A stretch of 64,000 bases of DNA from Poa pratensis (Eukaryota > Streptophyta > Magnoliopsida > Poales > Poaceae). Shown in pieces: positions 33,082 through 46,500 of the stretch. Under the pieces are notes generated by a model. The model was not told the DNA's origin. It saw nothing but the letters and a program-made list of their open reading frames with translations, and ran no database searches. Location of the stretch: NCBI GenBank assembly GCA_947311845.1, contig CAMZMU010000080.1, positions 45,880,745 through 45,944,744 of the forward strand. The letters are read 5' to 3'. Numbering within the stretch: position 1 is the stretch's first letter; the number at the start of each line of letters is the position of its first letter. Made by a program: the position numbers and the translations under genes.

Positions 33082-36000
33082 CTATCCTCGCTGGCGCCGA
33101 ACAGAGGGGCCAGATTTGTAAATAGTTTCACGGAGAGGCCACATACATCATTTGTTTTGCTAAGGGGCCATTTTTGGCAAAAACTACTACAGAACGGTCC
33201 TAGAGATGTAGGCTCGACTGAACCTCGTTAAAAAATGCCAATCTCCATTATATCCATTAGTGGATAAAAATCATTGTTTAAAATATCGGCCGGTATACCG
33301 ATATATCATCCGGTTTATCTGTTATCGGGTTCAGACCAATATGATAAGTGAATACCTCTGGTATATACCAGTATGGCCGATATATCGGTCCGGCAACCAA
33401 TATATCGCCGATATTCACCGACATATCACTGATATTCACCAGTAAATCTGTGTGCCCAACCGATTTAGCTCCCATTTTTATTTTGGTTAAAATATTGTAG
33501 TATTGATACCTTCTATTTGTGTAGATGGGTACTTCCGGTATATCTTAGGTTGCTTAAGAGGGATACAAATGAGATGGCTTACGATGCCATGTTGATTGAT
33601 CCTGATGATAGGAAAGTTTGAGATTTTTTATAAAACCTGGCCGATAAATAGTCGACCAATAAAATCGAAAAATCGGCCGATAAGCCGATTTATCTCTTAT
33701 TTTGGGTCGATCGATAAGTTAAGGAGAAGCGATATCCCGAACATTGTAAAAATACAACGTTATTGTGATGTTGTATTGAAGAAATATAATTGATGCAACC
33801 TTTTAAAATGCAAGATAATATTAAAGTAAAATAAGGATAGCTAAACAATCAATCAAAAAGCAAAAAAGGATAAACTAAAAAAGGAAAAATACAAACCCAA
33901 AAGGTAAGAAAAAGGGAGAATATGACGCAAAAAATCCCAAAATAAAAATAACAAAAAGTGAACAAATAAGGAAAAGGCTCCGAGAAACCGACAGTCCTAG
34001 GTGGCGTGGGTTGTGGTGAAATCCTAGAGGCGGTGGGTGGCGCTAGGCGTGGGACCACCAGAGCGAATGGTGGATAGGGAGGAGAGGTGCTGCATTGTTG
34101 AGCTGCGCACGATAGGGGAAGGGGGTCGTCGTGGAGAAGGATGGGTTAAGGGGAGCGCGAAGGCATAGGAGGCCGACGAGCTCGTGGCGGATGGGGTCCA
34201 GTCGGTGTAAGAAAAGGCGTTAGGGAGGAAAGACCTAGAGTGCCATGTTCACTCAAGGAGGACAATGGACAAACCAAATGGATAAGTTTCACTTGGTGGT
34301 GCATTTTGGCCGTAAAATGAGCTCCTTCATGTTTTTCAACTACAAAAATTTGCAAAAACCTAGCTTAGCGGTTATAGCTCCACAGAGGTTGTATGTTTAG
34401 CTCTGCTCCGCATGCAACATTGGAAGCTAGGAGACTTCGAACACACCCTAAGGTCATAACCGCAGTTCTTGTTTTGCACCTTTAGCGGATGGTAAGGTGA
34501 AGGGACATATAAATGTGGCTTTTGGTGTTAATGATCATTGAAATAGGAAACTAATGTGTTTATGAGTTTATACATATGAGGCTTCTTTTGCTTCATATCG
34601 CTTCTTGGCCCCGTCAACGCCTATTCCAATGTTCCTCGTGAAATAAAGATATCTGACCCGATGCATCCTACTCTATTCTATAATTGATTGCTCCATCCTT
34701 TCGTCCTGATGATTATTCTGGTTGTTGGAAAGGTGAGGTATTTGGTTACCCTTACATAAATGGACTAATTGAGAGGAAACGGAGAAGATGATGTCTTAGT
34801 TATGCTCGTTTAATTATTTGCCTCTTTTGAGTCATAGGCAGACATATTATAAACAGGGGATAATACTTGCAAAAAGTTGGGTATCAACTAACCTGAACCC
34901 ATCCTACCGCATCCCCTAGGTATACTCCACTCGAACCATCTTGTTTTGACATGTTTTGATGGTTTTCTGCACCTCCAGGTCCGAACGTCCGAACCTGGGT
35001 CTGGGGCTGTCCTAGGCTTTTTAGCTCTTAGTATGTGGCCCAAACCGGCCCCGGAATACTACCCGGAGAGTCCGCGGGTCCGGACGGTCACTATATTTCG
35101 GTCAAAGGTATACAAATCGTATCCTTCCTTTGAAGGGGGATGACCTGCACATCCCCGTTGACCTCTCTCATTGTTAGATCCAAACCTCGTTTCCTCCATT
35201 TCCATCCACTCACTGTTTCTAGTCTTTGGGGTGGAAGAAAGATGAACACTTGATCTATCTTTCCTTCGAAAAAAGGTTGATTCCTCATCTTGACTAAACT
35301 TGGTATTATAACTCTTAAATTTGTGGGGTTCGTGTTGCCTTGTGAGGTTCTGGTGAGTGGAAGTTATCAAGGAGTTTGTATATGTGCGAGGAACACCTCA
35401 ATATTCCACTTAATGGAAGGGCTCTCACTTGTTGAAGAGTGCTCATTGAAGAAGAAGGCTAGATCCAGGAGGGATCATCATGTTTGGTTTGCAAGGCCTC
35501 CAACGGAGATTACAGTCATCCAAGGTCTTGAACTTCGGCACAAATCATTGTGTCTCCTTCTCCTTCCACTTTTGTCATTTCACCCCTTTGTTTATTACTT
35601 AATTGTACCTTGTATCACATCATATAGCTCACCCATTTGCATTTTAGGGTCACGTAAGTTATCCACAATTATCCGTAAAATTAGCGAATTTAATTAAAAT
35701 TTCTAGCCGCCTGATAGGCGACTACTTTAATCCTTCATAAGGACGCTTGGCCCATACACCCTATATCATGGGTGGGTCGAGAACGTTGTAGCATTTTATT
35801 TTATTTTCCAGTTGTGTCACTGCAACTACAACTTCTTCTGCTTCTTATTTTTCTTCTCTCGGTTTCACTTTTATTTTTATTTTAAATATTTATTTATTTT
35901 TTGGTAATTCTACATGATCTCTTGATATCATTTCATAAAAGGATGTTTTCACATGTGTGTACAATTTGTTTTGTCATCATAGTTTTTAATAATCATTGGA

Positions 36001-36198
36001 ATTTAACATGCTGGAATTTTATTTCAGGTTTAACGTGGAAAATGTAAATAAAATAAAATTTGGGAAAAGTTGTTTGGTATATACGTTTTAGTTTCATATG
36101 ACGGGGGGTGGGGTGACAGCAAAGGGCCCATTTACGTGGTGTAGCATCCATTTACATGTTTCGCGGACGATGAGCATGTTTCATTCTTTACGATTCTT
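33082..36198. other. unassigned DNA, no gene seen
   Basis: This stretch holds a cluster rich in CGATA/TATCG motifs (33275-33730), A-rich DNA (33790-33970), and a G-rich tract (34000-34220). From about 34960 to 35700 there is a block with the feel of an old high-copy Triticeae repeat (CCTCCATTTCC, TTGATTCCTCATC, GGAACACCTC-type phrases). I cannot assign a superfamily. No frame above background has domain content. Confidence 0.35.
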
Positions 36199-36337
36199 CT
36201 CTCTCTGTTACTAAATATAAGACATTTTTTCCCCCAGATTTTATGTACCTAGACGCGTTTTTAGTGTACATATTTACTCGTTTCAATCGGTACGTTGTCC
36301 AATGTCGAAAACATCATATAATTAGGAATGGAGGGAG
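36199..36337. mobile_element. Stowaway MITE
   Basis: Ends are CTCTCTCTGTTACTAAATA and, inverted, CTCCCTCCATTCCTAATTA, matching the grass Stowaway (Tc1/mariner) terminal repeat CTCCCTCCGTTCCTAAATA. TA follows on the right (36338-36339); the left TA is mutated. About 139 bp, no coding. Confidence 0.85.
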
Positions 36338-37488
36338 TACTTTGTAAAATTCCAATTTTATAAAACATGGTTTGTGAAATATATTTTTGTGTTCACAAAG
36401 TAAAAAAAAATAGAAAATTAAGCCATGTCGCCTGGGCCAGCCCACCAGGCGCGCCAGTGTGTGTGGAGTACCCGAGGTTGTTCCAGAAAATCGGGCGCGC
36501 AATTTTCAGTAATCCCGCCTCAGCTGTCCATTTTCCTCGCCCCTCGCGACGGCGGCGGCGATTTGCTCCGCCGTCCGCCTGAATTTCTCTCGGAGCTTCT
36601 CTGCCTAGCACACCTATGACCAAATCAGCGCACGTCTCCACCATTCCGTACCTCCCCTCTTCCTCGCACTACCCATTCGTTCTCTGACCTACCCACAATC
36701 TCCGATCCGACCTGACGCGGCTGCAAGCATTGCCTATCACCCGTTCACCGTAGTCAGCGTCTCCGTCCACCCTTATCCGGCCAGTACCCACCCGCTGCGT
36801 TCAAACCCCTTCAACTCCTCCCAACCCGGAAGCATCACCCCCTCACCACTGTTCGGACTCCTCCACGCCGACCTCGTATCGCCGTCGCCGCCACCAGCCA
36901 GGTTTGTCCCTGAGCTCGCCATGCCACCAACGGCTCCACGCTCGGCCCGCCGCACCCAGAATGGTCGCGATGGGTGCAGAGAGAGGATTGGCGATGGGAA
37001 CAGAGGGAGGGAGGCGATGCTGAGGAGGAAGAATAGCTGAAGTAGGAAATCGGGAGAAGCGATGGAGATGAATTATGTAGGAAGAAGAGCTAGGAAGGGG
37101 ACTGGGCTCCTATTTGTACACGTATGAACTAGATAGGAGGAAGAAATCTATGTGCTGCCTTAAGAAAAAATATCGTGATAGTAGTATATAGAAGATTGGA
37201 TCATTATAGGGGGAGAGATTTGAGGAAGCTGCTGGAGAGAGGGAGAATTTAAGGTAGGAATCTTTTGTGGGATGCACCCTATATGGAGAAGATAGGGAGG
37301 TGGTATCAGGGGGCCTCTTGAAGATGCTCTAACCTCCAAAGTTTTTGGGTGTGCAGGTGCATCTGTGCTCATTGGCTTATTGCTGCTTATCGGCATTTTG
37401 CAAAATTTTCATACAGAGTCGAGAATAAGCAACAGTCCACGTCAAAAAATAAAAATAAAAGCGACAGTGATCTGTCCCACTTGGTGAA
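36338..37488 (+). promoter_or_regulatory. putative promoter and leader region of the PSF3 gene
   Basis: A GC-rich island with CT-rich stretches lies at about 36420-36960, and a mixed sequence reaches the PSF3 start codon at 37489. The GC-rich part is a reasonable place for a transcription start and an untranslated first exon, but I see no decisive TATA box or splice signals linking it to the ATG. A short minus-strand frame (36773-36955) has no recognisable content. Confidence 0.35.
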
Positions 37489-37533
37489 ATGCCTTGTTAC
37501 TACGATGTTGATGACATCCTCATGGAGGAGGAG
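37489..37533 (+). CDS. PSF3: PSF3 exon 1 (coding part)
   Basis: Fifteen codons from the ATG to GAG, followed by the donor GTAACC. Phase 0. Encodes the conserved YYDVDDILM start of plant PSF3. Confidence 0.9.
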
Positions 37534-40500
37534 GTAACCAAGCTCGTTTTATCTTCTGCTTCATTTATGCTTATATGGATGACGTGAATATGTTCTACTG
37601 AAATTGCAGCCTATCTCGGTTGTTTTCCAAGTAACTGCAAATGGTGTTGGTCTGCTAGATCCTGGTGCTGAGAGAAACAATGTAAGCATATCTGTCCAAT
37701 GGCTTTTATGCATTTACGTTTACTTGTTATGTTAAAGCTGGTGATGGTAAGGCAATGCTGTCAATTGTTCCTCTGCTCCGATTGTTCTTGTACAAATTAC
37801 TTTTGAAATAAATTCACTAGTTGTTCATTTAATTTCTAAAACCGATCTGGTGTGCTAGTTGTCGGTGTGCCATATTTTTAATGAACTCCAACTGAGAGTT
37901 AGATGCTTAGTGTTTTGAGCACTTCTTCTTTCTACTGACCTACTGTAGAAAATGAATTAGGGGAATTTTCTGTGGTTTCTACAGGGGAACTGATTATATT
38001 CTCTATGTTCAGGTTGAAAAGGGTGCGAAGGTAGACCTTCCATTCTGGCTTGCGCACGGGATGCTGTCTCTAGAACAAGCAGTGTCAATAAATGTACCTC
38101 CTTGCTTTACCCAGAAGTATGTTTCTTTGTAATATTTGTTTGCATTGTTGCATACACATCAATCGTTATGAGGGACGTGTTAGTTATCATTCTCATTTCG
38201 ACAAATTTACATGCAAGTTTCTCTTGCCAACTTGGTGAAGTGCTGTTCTGTAGAATACCAATTGCTTAGTTTTGTGGCTAGTGTTGCGTACTTTGTAGTC
38301 TGTTGGAGTTGAGATATCTTAAGGTCATAATGCTGCAGAACTCGGAAGGAGATCCAAGCTGATGCAGCCTGTGTTGACTTGAGAATTAGGTGCCCTTACT
38401 TTTATGAGCTAGGATGCAAGATTGTTCCTTTGTAAGTTCTTAATGACTTAAATTGTTGATTCCTCATTAAATGTCTCTATATGATCTTTGTTAGAAAATA
38501 GACAGCTGTTCCATTGCCATGATAAATTTTGACGATCCTTACACATGCTATACTATTGTTCTGTTTAACCTGGTAATTGTGTTAACATACAACAGTACAG
38601 TGCATTATTCTTTCTGCATGTGTTTCTGTTATTTAAATGCTTCCTTCTCCATGAACAAGATTACTTGATTAGTATATTAAGTTCAAACTGGACGGACTGC
38701 AGTAAATTCGATTAGCAGCAATCTTGTGGAGAAAGTGCAGTTATGTTGTGGGAATGGCTTGAATAACTCGAGTGCACCACTCTGAATTGTGTATAGGTAT
38801 GTTGACTGCTTGCCAACAAAACATAAATGCAGCCGTAGGGCTTTCTATAGTGAAGATCCAGACTAACACACATGCTTCTAACCATGGTTTGAGTGCTATC
38901 TCATGATCTCAGTTTAATCAAATAAGTAAGTTGTCGTTTATACAAATGATTAATTCCCGCCAGCCCAGCTCTGAACCATCATAGGTTGTTGACTACATAG
39001 ATGGAGGATTGCACCTATATGCCCGACTTCGTATCCCACCCTCTCCTGCTGATCCCTTTATGCGTACCTGAAGCCTTATTTCTCAGGCCTTGGAAGAACT
39101 ACTTTGGGAAAACGAATAGAATTTGAGCCATTGTACCTTCCTATGGAGTATGGAGAAGGAGGGTCAATTCTATATGGAAAGTTGCCTCTTTCTCTAGCCA
39201 TAGCCGTAGGGTCAATCCCCAGACCATAACCATAAATGGCGATGAGAGAAATTTCCGGTTACTCTAGCCTCAAGGTCTTAGCATGTTTGATATTTCTAAT
39301 TTCACATTTAGCGTAAGCTCCCCTTTGTCTACTCCAACAAATGATTGATAAGGAATATCCAGGCATGGTTTCTTGCCTTAGTTTTAAGGCGTCAGGTCTA
39401 GCTATAACAGTATTCACATGTATTGAAGGTTTTTTCGGAAATGTTGATTAAATGTTCTTTTTCGTTAATTTTATTATGAATTATATAACATATGGTTGCT
39501 TCTAATATAGTTCCCTGCCGATTCAAAAATACACAGTGACTCTCGGGTACGTTTACACCCGATATTAAAAAAAATTAATAATTCAAAAAAAGTTAAAAAA
39601 ATTCCAGCAAATAGTATTGCACCCGTCCAAAAATTGTTAATGCTCCGAGAGTCACTGTGTATTCTTGACGAGTATTATCAAGTATTGCACCCGTCCAAAA
39701 ATTGTGTCAGATTATAACAATTGCACCCGTCCAAAAATTGATAATACTCTGAGAGTCACTGTGTATTCTTGACGAGTATTATCAAGTATTGCACCCGTCC
39801 AAAAATTGTGTCAGATTATAACAATTGCAACCTGGGTCAAAGATTTGCCAAAAAAGACGCTATATATACGCTATATTCGTCAGCGATTTGTCTATTTTGT
39901 CCAGAAGTCAACGAAAAATATTTTGTGGCCAAATTATTTATACGAGTAGAATACTTGGTAATCTTTGAGCGTAATTTTTTTTTGGAATTCTTGAACATTT
40001 TTAATTTTCTAAACTTATTTCCGTATATCAGATGCGCTTATCTCCATGTGCCATTAGTCCGCGTCCCTTGCCGATTCTGCTATTGTTACCACTGCCCAAC
40101 TACCACTTTACAGAATATAATCATTGACCTGAAAAATGTCCTCTGGCGCTTGCAAGTCAACATTTGCTTCTGACACATTTTGATTCCATTATCACATATG
40201 ATAATATGAGCTTGAATGCACCATAACTAAGTCTTCCTAGATAAAAAAGCTATGACTATTTGACATTTATCGTTTCAAAGACATACTCTGCACACAGTAC
40301 TGCAATCATCATTTTTTTTTAAGCGCAACAGTGGGAAAAGCTCCCACTGCAATTTTTTATTTTCCATATCAACAAACAGTTACAAGGGTATTTACATCAA
40401 AGAGTATGATAAAAAACTGCAATCATCATAGTCCGCATCTTCAAGTATTCACACATTAAATTCTCTTGTGTTTTTGCATTCAATTTTGTTGCGACTAGAA

Positions 40501-43500
40501 CATAAGTTATCGAATGTTTAGTAGCTGCCTGTACCAATTGGTGTGATCCACTGGGTGCACATGTGGAGCTATCACTTCATGATGAGGTCATGTTCCGAGT
40601 CATTCTAATAGAGACCTGGGCGTTTCTTGATGGTGCGGGTGATTTCTTATATAATGTATATTTATTTACAGATAGATATGATGTATGTCAATTACAGTAC
40701 AAATATGCACCATTTGGTAATGTGGATTATGTGACACGTTTCTTTTGGGTTTGGGTCAGCTTAGAGCATCTCCACTCGCTGCGCCAATAGGGCGTCCGGC
40801 AGCATCGCTGGATGGACGCTATTGGCGCCGTCCGGACGCGCGGCGGGCTTTTGGGGGCGCCGCTCCCCACTCACGATGTCAATAGGCCCTCCCAAATTTT
40901 TTTTTTTGCAATTTGAAATCAAACAAGACATAAATCTCGGCGATAATTCAAGTTCTTGGCCACGAAATTAAATTCTAGGCCTTGTGCCACCAAAAAATGC
41001 TGCGAAATTGTAATACCCCGCAGTTATAGGACTCGAGAGGGTAGAATATAGGGATTGCATTTGTGCATTCATGCATCTTTTGGTGAAATCTGGAAAAAAT
41101 TCGCGCTTTTGTGTTAAAAAGATCTAGGGTTGATACCAGACGAGTGTTGAGGGGCTGGGAGACAGTCATCGACAGATAGTCTACAGGCGTCGATACACCC
41201 GAAGTCATATCTTCAAAACTCAATATTATTATTGCTTAAAACTAATATCTGGATTTCGAAAGGAATTCTATCAAATCTAAATTTAAATCAATTCTATATC
41301 TTATCTAATTCATTACCAACACATATATGAAATCTCTTTATACATTTATATCAATAAAACATAATGGAAATAAGTGGAGGAATAATTCTATTCTTATTGC
41401 TTCACAACATCAATTCTTATACAATTCATTTCCCATAATTTAAATTCAAAACTCTATTGAATTCGCATTACAATTCTCCTCAAATTCAGATATAAATCAT
41501 GAATGAAATGATTACAAACATATCTTACAACCATTAAAAATTACAAATAGATATAATAAAATTCCTAAAACTAAATTCTTCATGTATTCCTTGAAGATCT
41601 CCTAACCTGCAAAATAAACACCACAAATAAAAGGAATGGGGGTTAGTGTTAGAATGTTGCCAACACCATTTGGTGCTGGCATATTAATATTTTGCAATCT
41701 GGTATTAGCCTAATTAAAACCAGGGTTCAAAAAGGCTAATCAATTGGAGAATGCCAATAAATCAAAGGCAGCAGTGGTATTGATCATTTCTTGATCATAC
41801 TCATGAATCCGAAGGCAACAATAGGGGCAAAGGCATTTGTTCAGCACTGAACACAAATCATCTTAGGTAACAAATAGTAAAAGCAACCAGTGCTGTTGGA
41901 ACATTTGATCCAATGATCTTGGAAAACAAAGTAGTAGATAAATTTACATTCTCCAAAAATATACCAGAAAACAATTCAAAAGAAAGCCACATTATTGGTA
42001 TCACATTTGCCAATGGATTAGACAAATGGATCCTAATCCTACTCTTTAAGCTATTGATTAGCTTAATTAACACATACACTTGAGTTTAATCACAACAAAC
42101 CGACCATGTAAATCATTCCTTCACAGCCAAGCCTTCCATCACAAATATCTGAAGCAAGATAAGATCAATGACTCAGTACATATCACCAAGGGTGATGAAC
42201 TGCGCAGTAGGAGCTTATCTCCAAGGTTAAAAGAAGAGCCAAAAGCGGTCAATAGTGGCAGCTCGAGGTAGAGAGGGCCACTGTAAGCAGGTGAATCACC
42301 ACAGCTCAATTATCCGGGTGTCACCAGCCAAGGAAACAACAAATCAGTATAAATACATGGCCAGATCACAACCCACAGCACACACAGCTCACAGTAATCA
42401 CAGCACACACGTTTCACATCCACCTGAACACCTGCCACACACATTTCCATCTGTTCTTCACCAAGAACAACCACAAACCGCAAGCACATCATGGAAGTAT
42501 CCTAATCCATCCACCACAATCCATTTTAGCTAGTTAAATACACTCTAGGAAATTTGAAGCAGCGAGGAGGAGCAGGCAAAATCCACAAGACGCAGGTTAT
42601 CATCATTTTCCAGAAGCACAAGCTGCTCGACAACAGCAGGTTGAACCTGGGTGCAAGAGAGAGACCAAGCAGTTTCTGTAAATATCAGAACCACGCTAGA
42701 GAGGTGTATTCAGCATCTGTTCTTAACAGAACCTTGCTAAGCAAGGTAGGGTGCTGTAGAAAAAAAGAATTTGCAAGGCAGAGAAGCATCTGTTCTTTGC
42801 AACAAGCTAGGAAAGAGAGAAGAAAGAAAGTGCAGTTGCTTGTTTTGGCAATTGTTTGAGCATAAAGGGGCAAGGGAAAGAAAAAGCATCAGTGTAGTAT
42901 TTGTTCTTATTTTGTTTTACCAAAAATTTACACAAGACAGTGAACCAGCAGAGCTGGATTAGCTGTGCTTAGCACATCTTTACACTGCAAGAAGCACATG
43001 AAAGCATAAAAATCATTTCTAACAAGAAAGCTACTGTGTAACTCTACAGGGAGGCATCACAGCAAGCAAAACTTGTCTAAATCATGCCCAAATCAATTGA
43101 TCATCACAGCTAGATCATGCAGTACAAGTTCTAGCTCATAAATATTTTTCTAAACTGATTTTCTTCATCTGTGAGCAAGAAATGCTTCCAACATAAATTC
43201 TAGAGGTCATGGAGTGATCTGAATACACTAGATCATCACCATTCATCTCATTCTTGATGCACAGAGAATAATCAGTGCATATCCGAGAGCAATTCATCAA
43301 GGAATCATCTCCAGTTCATCAAGAACCTAACAAATATAATACATCCATGCTTAATCCAAGTTCAATAGTATCTAGAACTAGTAGAGGGGCTAGGGATTGG
43401 AGGAGAAAGAAAGGGAAGGAGTTCTTACCATGCGTCCATGGCCGTAGCTCCACGGCGGCGAGGCAGTGCTCGCGCTACCGTTGGAGGGGGCACATGGAGG

Positions 43501-46500
43501 TCGTGGAGCAGCACCACAGCAACACGGCGGCACAGAGAGCAAGCTCTACACCTGCCATGGTGGGCACGAGAGCTACGAGAGCAGCGGAGAACGGCGAGCA
43601 GCACCGGCACCGAAACCCTAACCCTAGGGTTGGGTTGAGCGTGGCCGCGAGAGGAAGAGAGGCACGAATCGCTCGGGCTAGATGGAGAAGCGGAGCAAGG
43701 GGGTTGTTTTGCCCCAAGCCACGGCGGCGGAGGTGGCCGGAGTTTGCCGGGGCAAGGCGACAGTGGCGCAGGCAACTCGGGCGCCAGAGGTGGTCGAGCA
43801 CGGGCTCGTGCGTGCGAGAGAGAGAAGAAGGAGAGTGGCTCGGTCGGTTGACCGGACCCGAGTCCAAATTCCTTGACCTGGTTCAACCCAGTGTTGACCA
43901 GGGGCCTTTTGGTAATTTTACCAAATTGTGAAATTCTTCAAATTTAAAAAATGACTAAAATTCAAATAAAATACTAAAAATACTTTAAAAATATCTACAA
44001 ATATCAGAAGAAAATAATCTTCTTAAATAAGATACTAAATGGAATTTTTGAAAATTATTTCCTGTAGCAAAAATTCAAAGCGTTAAGCTGTTACTTATAT
44101 GCATCTTGACTTTTTGGTCAAGATGGTAGCTAGTGCATTCCACTTATCTAAGGGTTAAGCTGAACTTGCCGAGTAACGCTGTTACTCATTCGTTCCCTTT
44201 GTACCCCATGCTTAGACTCTGAGGAGGCAATTGAGGAGAACTACCGAGCATACCATGCTGACGACGTCTACTTTGAAGCACCTGATCTGTCTGGAGGAGT
44301 AGAGGGCGTCGACTACATCATCGCATACGGAGCCGACGACGTTGAAGAAGAGGAGGTGGAGACTTAGAATATCCCTAGTAGGAATCAGGCCGAGTCAGAC
44401 TAGACTAGTACTACTTAGCTGCTTAGCCAAGATGGTTCTTAGTTTGCTGTTTTCTATCGCTAGTAGGTTGACACCTGTCAACATCGCAATAATAGACCTT
44501 CCTCCCATGTCGGAGGAGAATGTCGATGTTTTTATGTATTTCTGGCTTGTAATCTTTAGCAGTGTGTAATAAAGTGGACCCGCAATGTTTCGGTTGTACT
44601 ACTCGGAGTGATGTAATATTTACGGATTAGTCCTTCTGTGGGTGTTATGTCACCGACTTGTACACTACAATATGCAGTGGTGTGCTGGGTCACCGCAGAT
44701 GGTATCAGAGCAATTGCTAGACCTTAGCTTGGAAACCTATTAAAGGGAAAACCTGTAGGTGTGTGAGGCCTTAGAAAGAATTGAGTTTTACATTGTTATG
44801 ATGGATATTCACTTGAGAATAGCATTATCATGCAATTATTACTTCATTTCAATTCTGATATTCTTTTGGTTATAACACCTAGGATGGATAAACGAAGTCC
44901 CAAGAGGTCCATTCGTGTGAGAGATGCTGAGTTAGGCAAGGGAGTTTTTTAGGGAAATTGGGCAGTGATTCTGCAGCAACTGATCAATTATCTTGGTGTG
45001 TATCGTGTGGCACTGAAGTTACCCTCTGAACTCAAGATGGGTCTCAAGATGCCATTTGGAGAAGCAAAAAGTATGGAAGTAGCATTCCAGATAGCACTAG
45101 TCAAGGCAACCGCTAGCATTAGGATGGAGAAGAGCAAGGCGCTGGAGGGAACTTTGTTTCATGCCATTCCGAGTGCAAACTAGAAGTTTGAAGCTGAAGT
45201 TGATTATATGTCCTTTATCAAGGCGAATCCACGAGATACAGCCGTATTTATGGAGAGTTGTATGAAGCTTATCCGGACTTACCACAAAACATTCGGAGTA
45301 GTAGCTGGAGAGGTAGAAGCCATGGTAGAGCAGTATTCAAGTCCTGAAGTCATTCAGGAGAGGTGTGATATATTGAACCATGAAGCCAAGAGGGGATACA
45401 CTGAACCACCACCCACACCACTTAGGTATGTGGAGGAAGTAGAACCTGATACCCCAGTTTACCCTACATATTCACCACCACACCCTGACTATGTCCTAGT
45501 AGAGGAGGAAGATAAGTGGCAGGATCCAGAGCCTGAAGTGCCATGTCCCACTGGTTGGGAAGATGAGCCTTACCAAGGAACACTGAGTGATCCCATAGTT
45601 ATTCCAGGAGACCCAGGAGAGCTGGAAGTTTCTAGTCGTACCACTAGGAGGAAGCCTAGAGTTGGAGAGCAGAGTAGGCCTATAGAAGTGAATTCTGAGG
45701 AGGAAGATGAAGGTTGGAAGTATGCGTATGAGGCAAAGTATTATCCGAAGATGGAGAATGAGGACGAACCGCGAGGGTATGTCCGCAACTTTGATGCAGT
45801 ACCAACTGGGTACGATGATGGAGGCGAAAGTTATGGTGATGAGAACGTTTATGATGGGGAAGCAGCGGCGTACAAGTATCTTGATAGCTATTTCGCCATG
45901 ACAGATATAACGCTAGAAGCAAGCCCATCTGATCCTGAATACCAGCCTACCACTAGAGTGAAGCTACCCAGGATTCTTAGGAGGACCAGGCGTAATTGTC
46001 ACTGGAAGCCTGGGAAGTATGCAGAAAAGTGAAGTAGAGAATGACGGAGAGAAGTAGTAGTTGTATAATATGTAATATATAGGGTATTGTACGCAGTATT
46101 GTAAGGACGCTGGTAGCAATAAGTGAGATCTACTCACTTTAGAGTGTGTTACTATTCTGTACCCATGTTTGTAAGCCAACATGTATAATACATGGTATAT
46201 GTTTGAATAGTTTTGTGTTCTTTGGATTTTTCTGGTTTTCCATTGTTTGACTAGTACTTGTGCATGGAATAGGACTCGAAGTGCATATGCATAATGTAAT
46301 GGAGAGTTCTGATTCGATGTAACAGGACTAGAGGGAAATGGCATACGTCGGTGAGGAGAGTAAAGTGCAGAGGCAGGAGCGTGAACTTAAGGAGAAGCAA
46401 GATGCAGATGCAGGAGGAATACCACCACCACCAAGACCAATTACGGAGCAAAGTTTCATGCAGTACATGCAGATGGTGGAGGAAGGCAGACGTCAGGACC

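Noticed and set aside
34946..35697. Possible host exon around CCTCCATTTCC and GGAACACCTC
   Set aside because: The wording resembles an old, high-copy Triticeae repeat and frames are short on both strands. I cannot name the element, so no gene or family is called.
36480..36520. Possible E2F site upstream of PSF3 (GCGCGCAATTTT, AATCCCGCC)
   Set aside because: Replication genes often have E2F sites, but neither string fits the plant consensus exactly, and the transcription start is unknown.
43425..43886. GC-rich minus-strand frame in the Tekay 5' LTR (twin at 54028-54471)
   Set aside because: Open frames occur in several phases on both strands of the same GC-rich block, a sign of base composition. 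The two copies differ in frame-changing ways and no domain is visible.
44700..44711. tRNA-like sequence TGGTATCAGAGC
   Set aside because: It is only the primer binding site complementary to initiator tRNA-Met. No cloverleaf surrounds it, so no tRNA gene is called.
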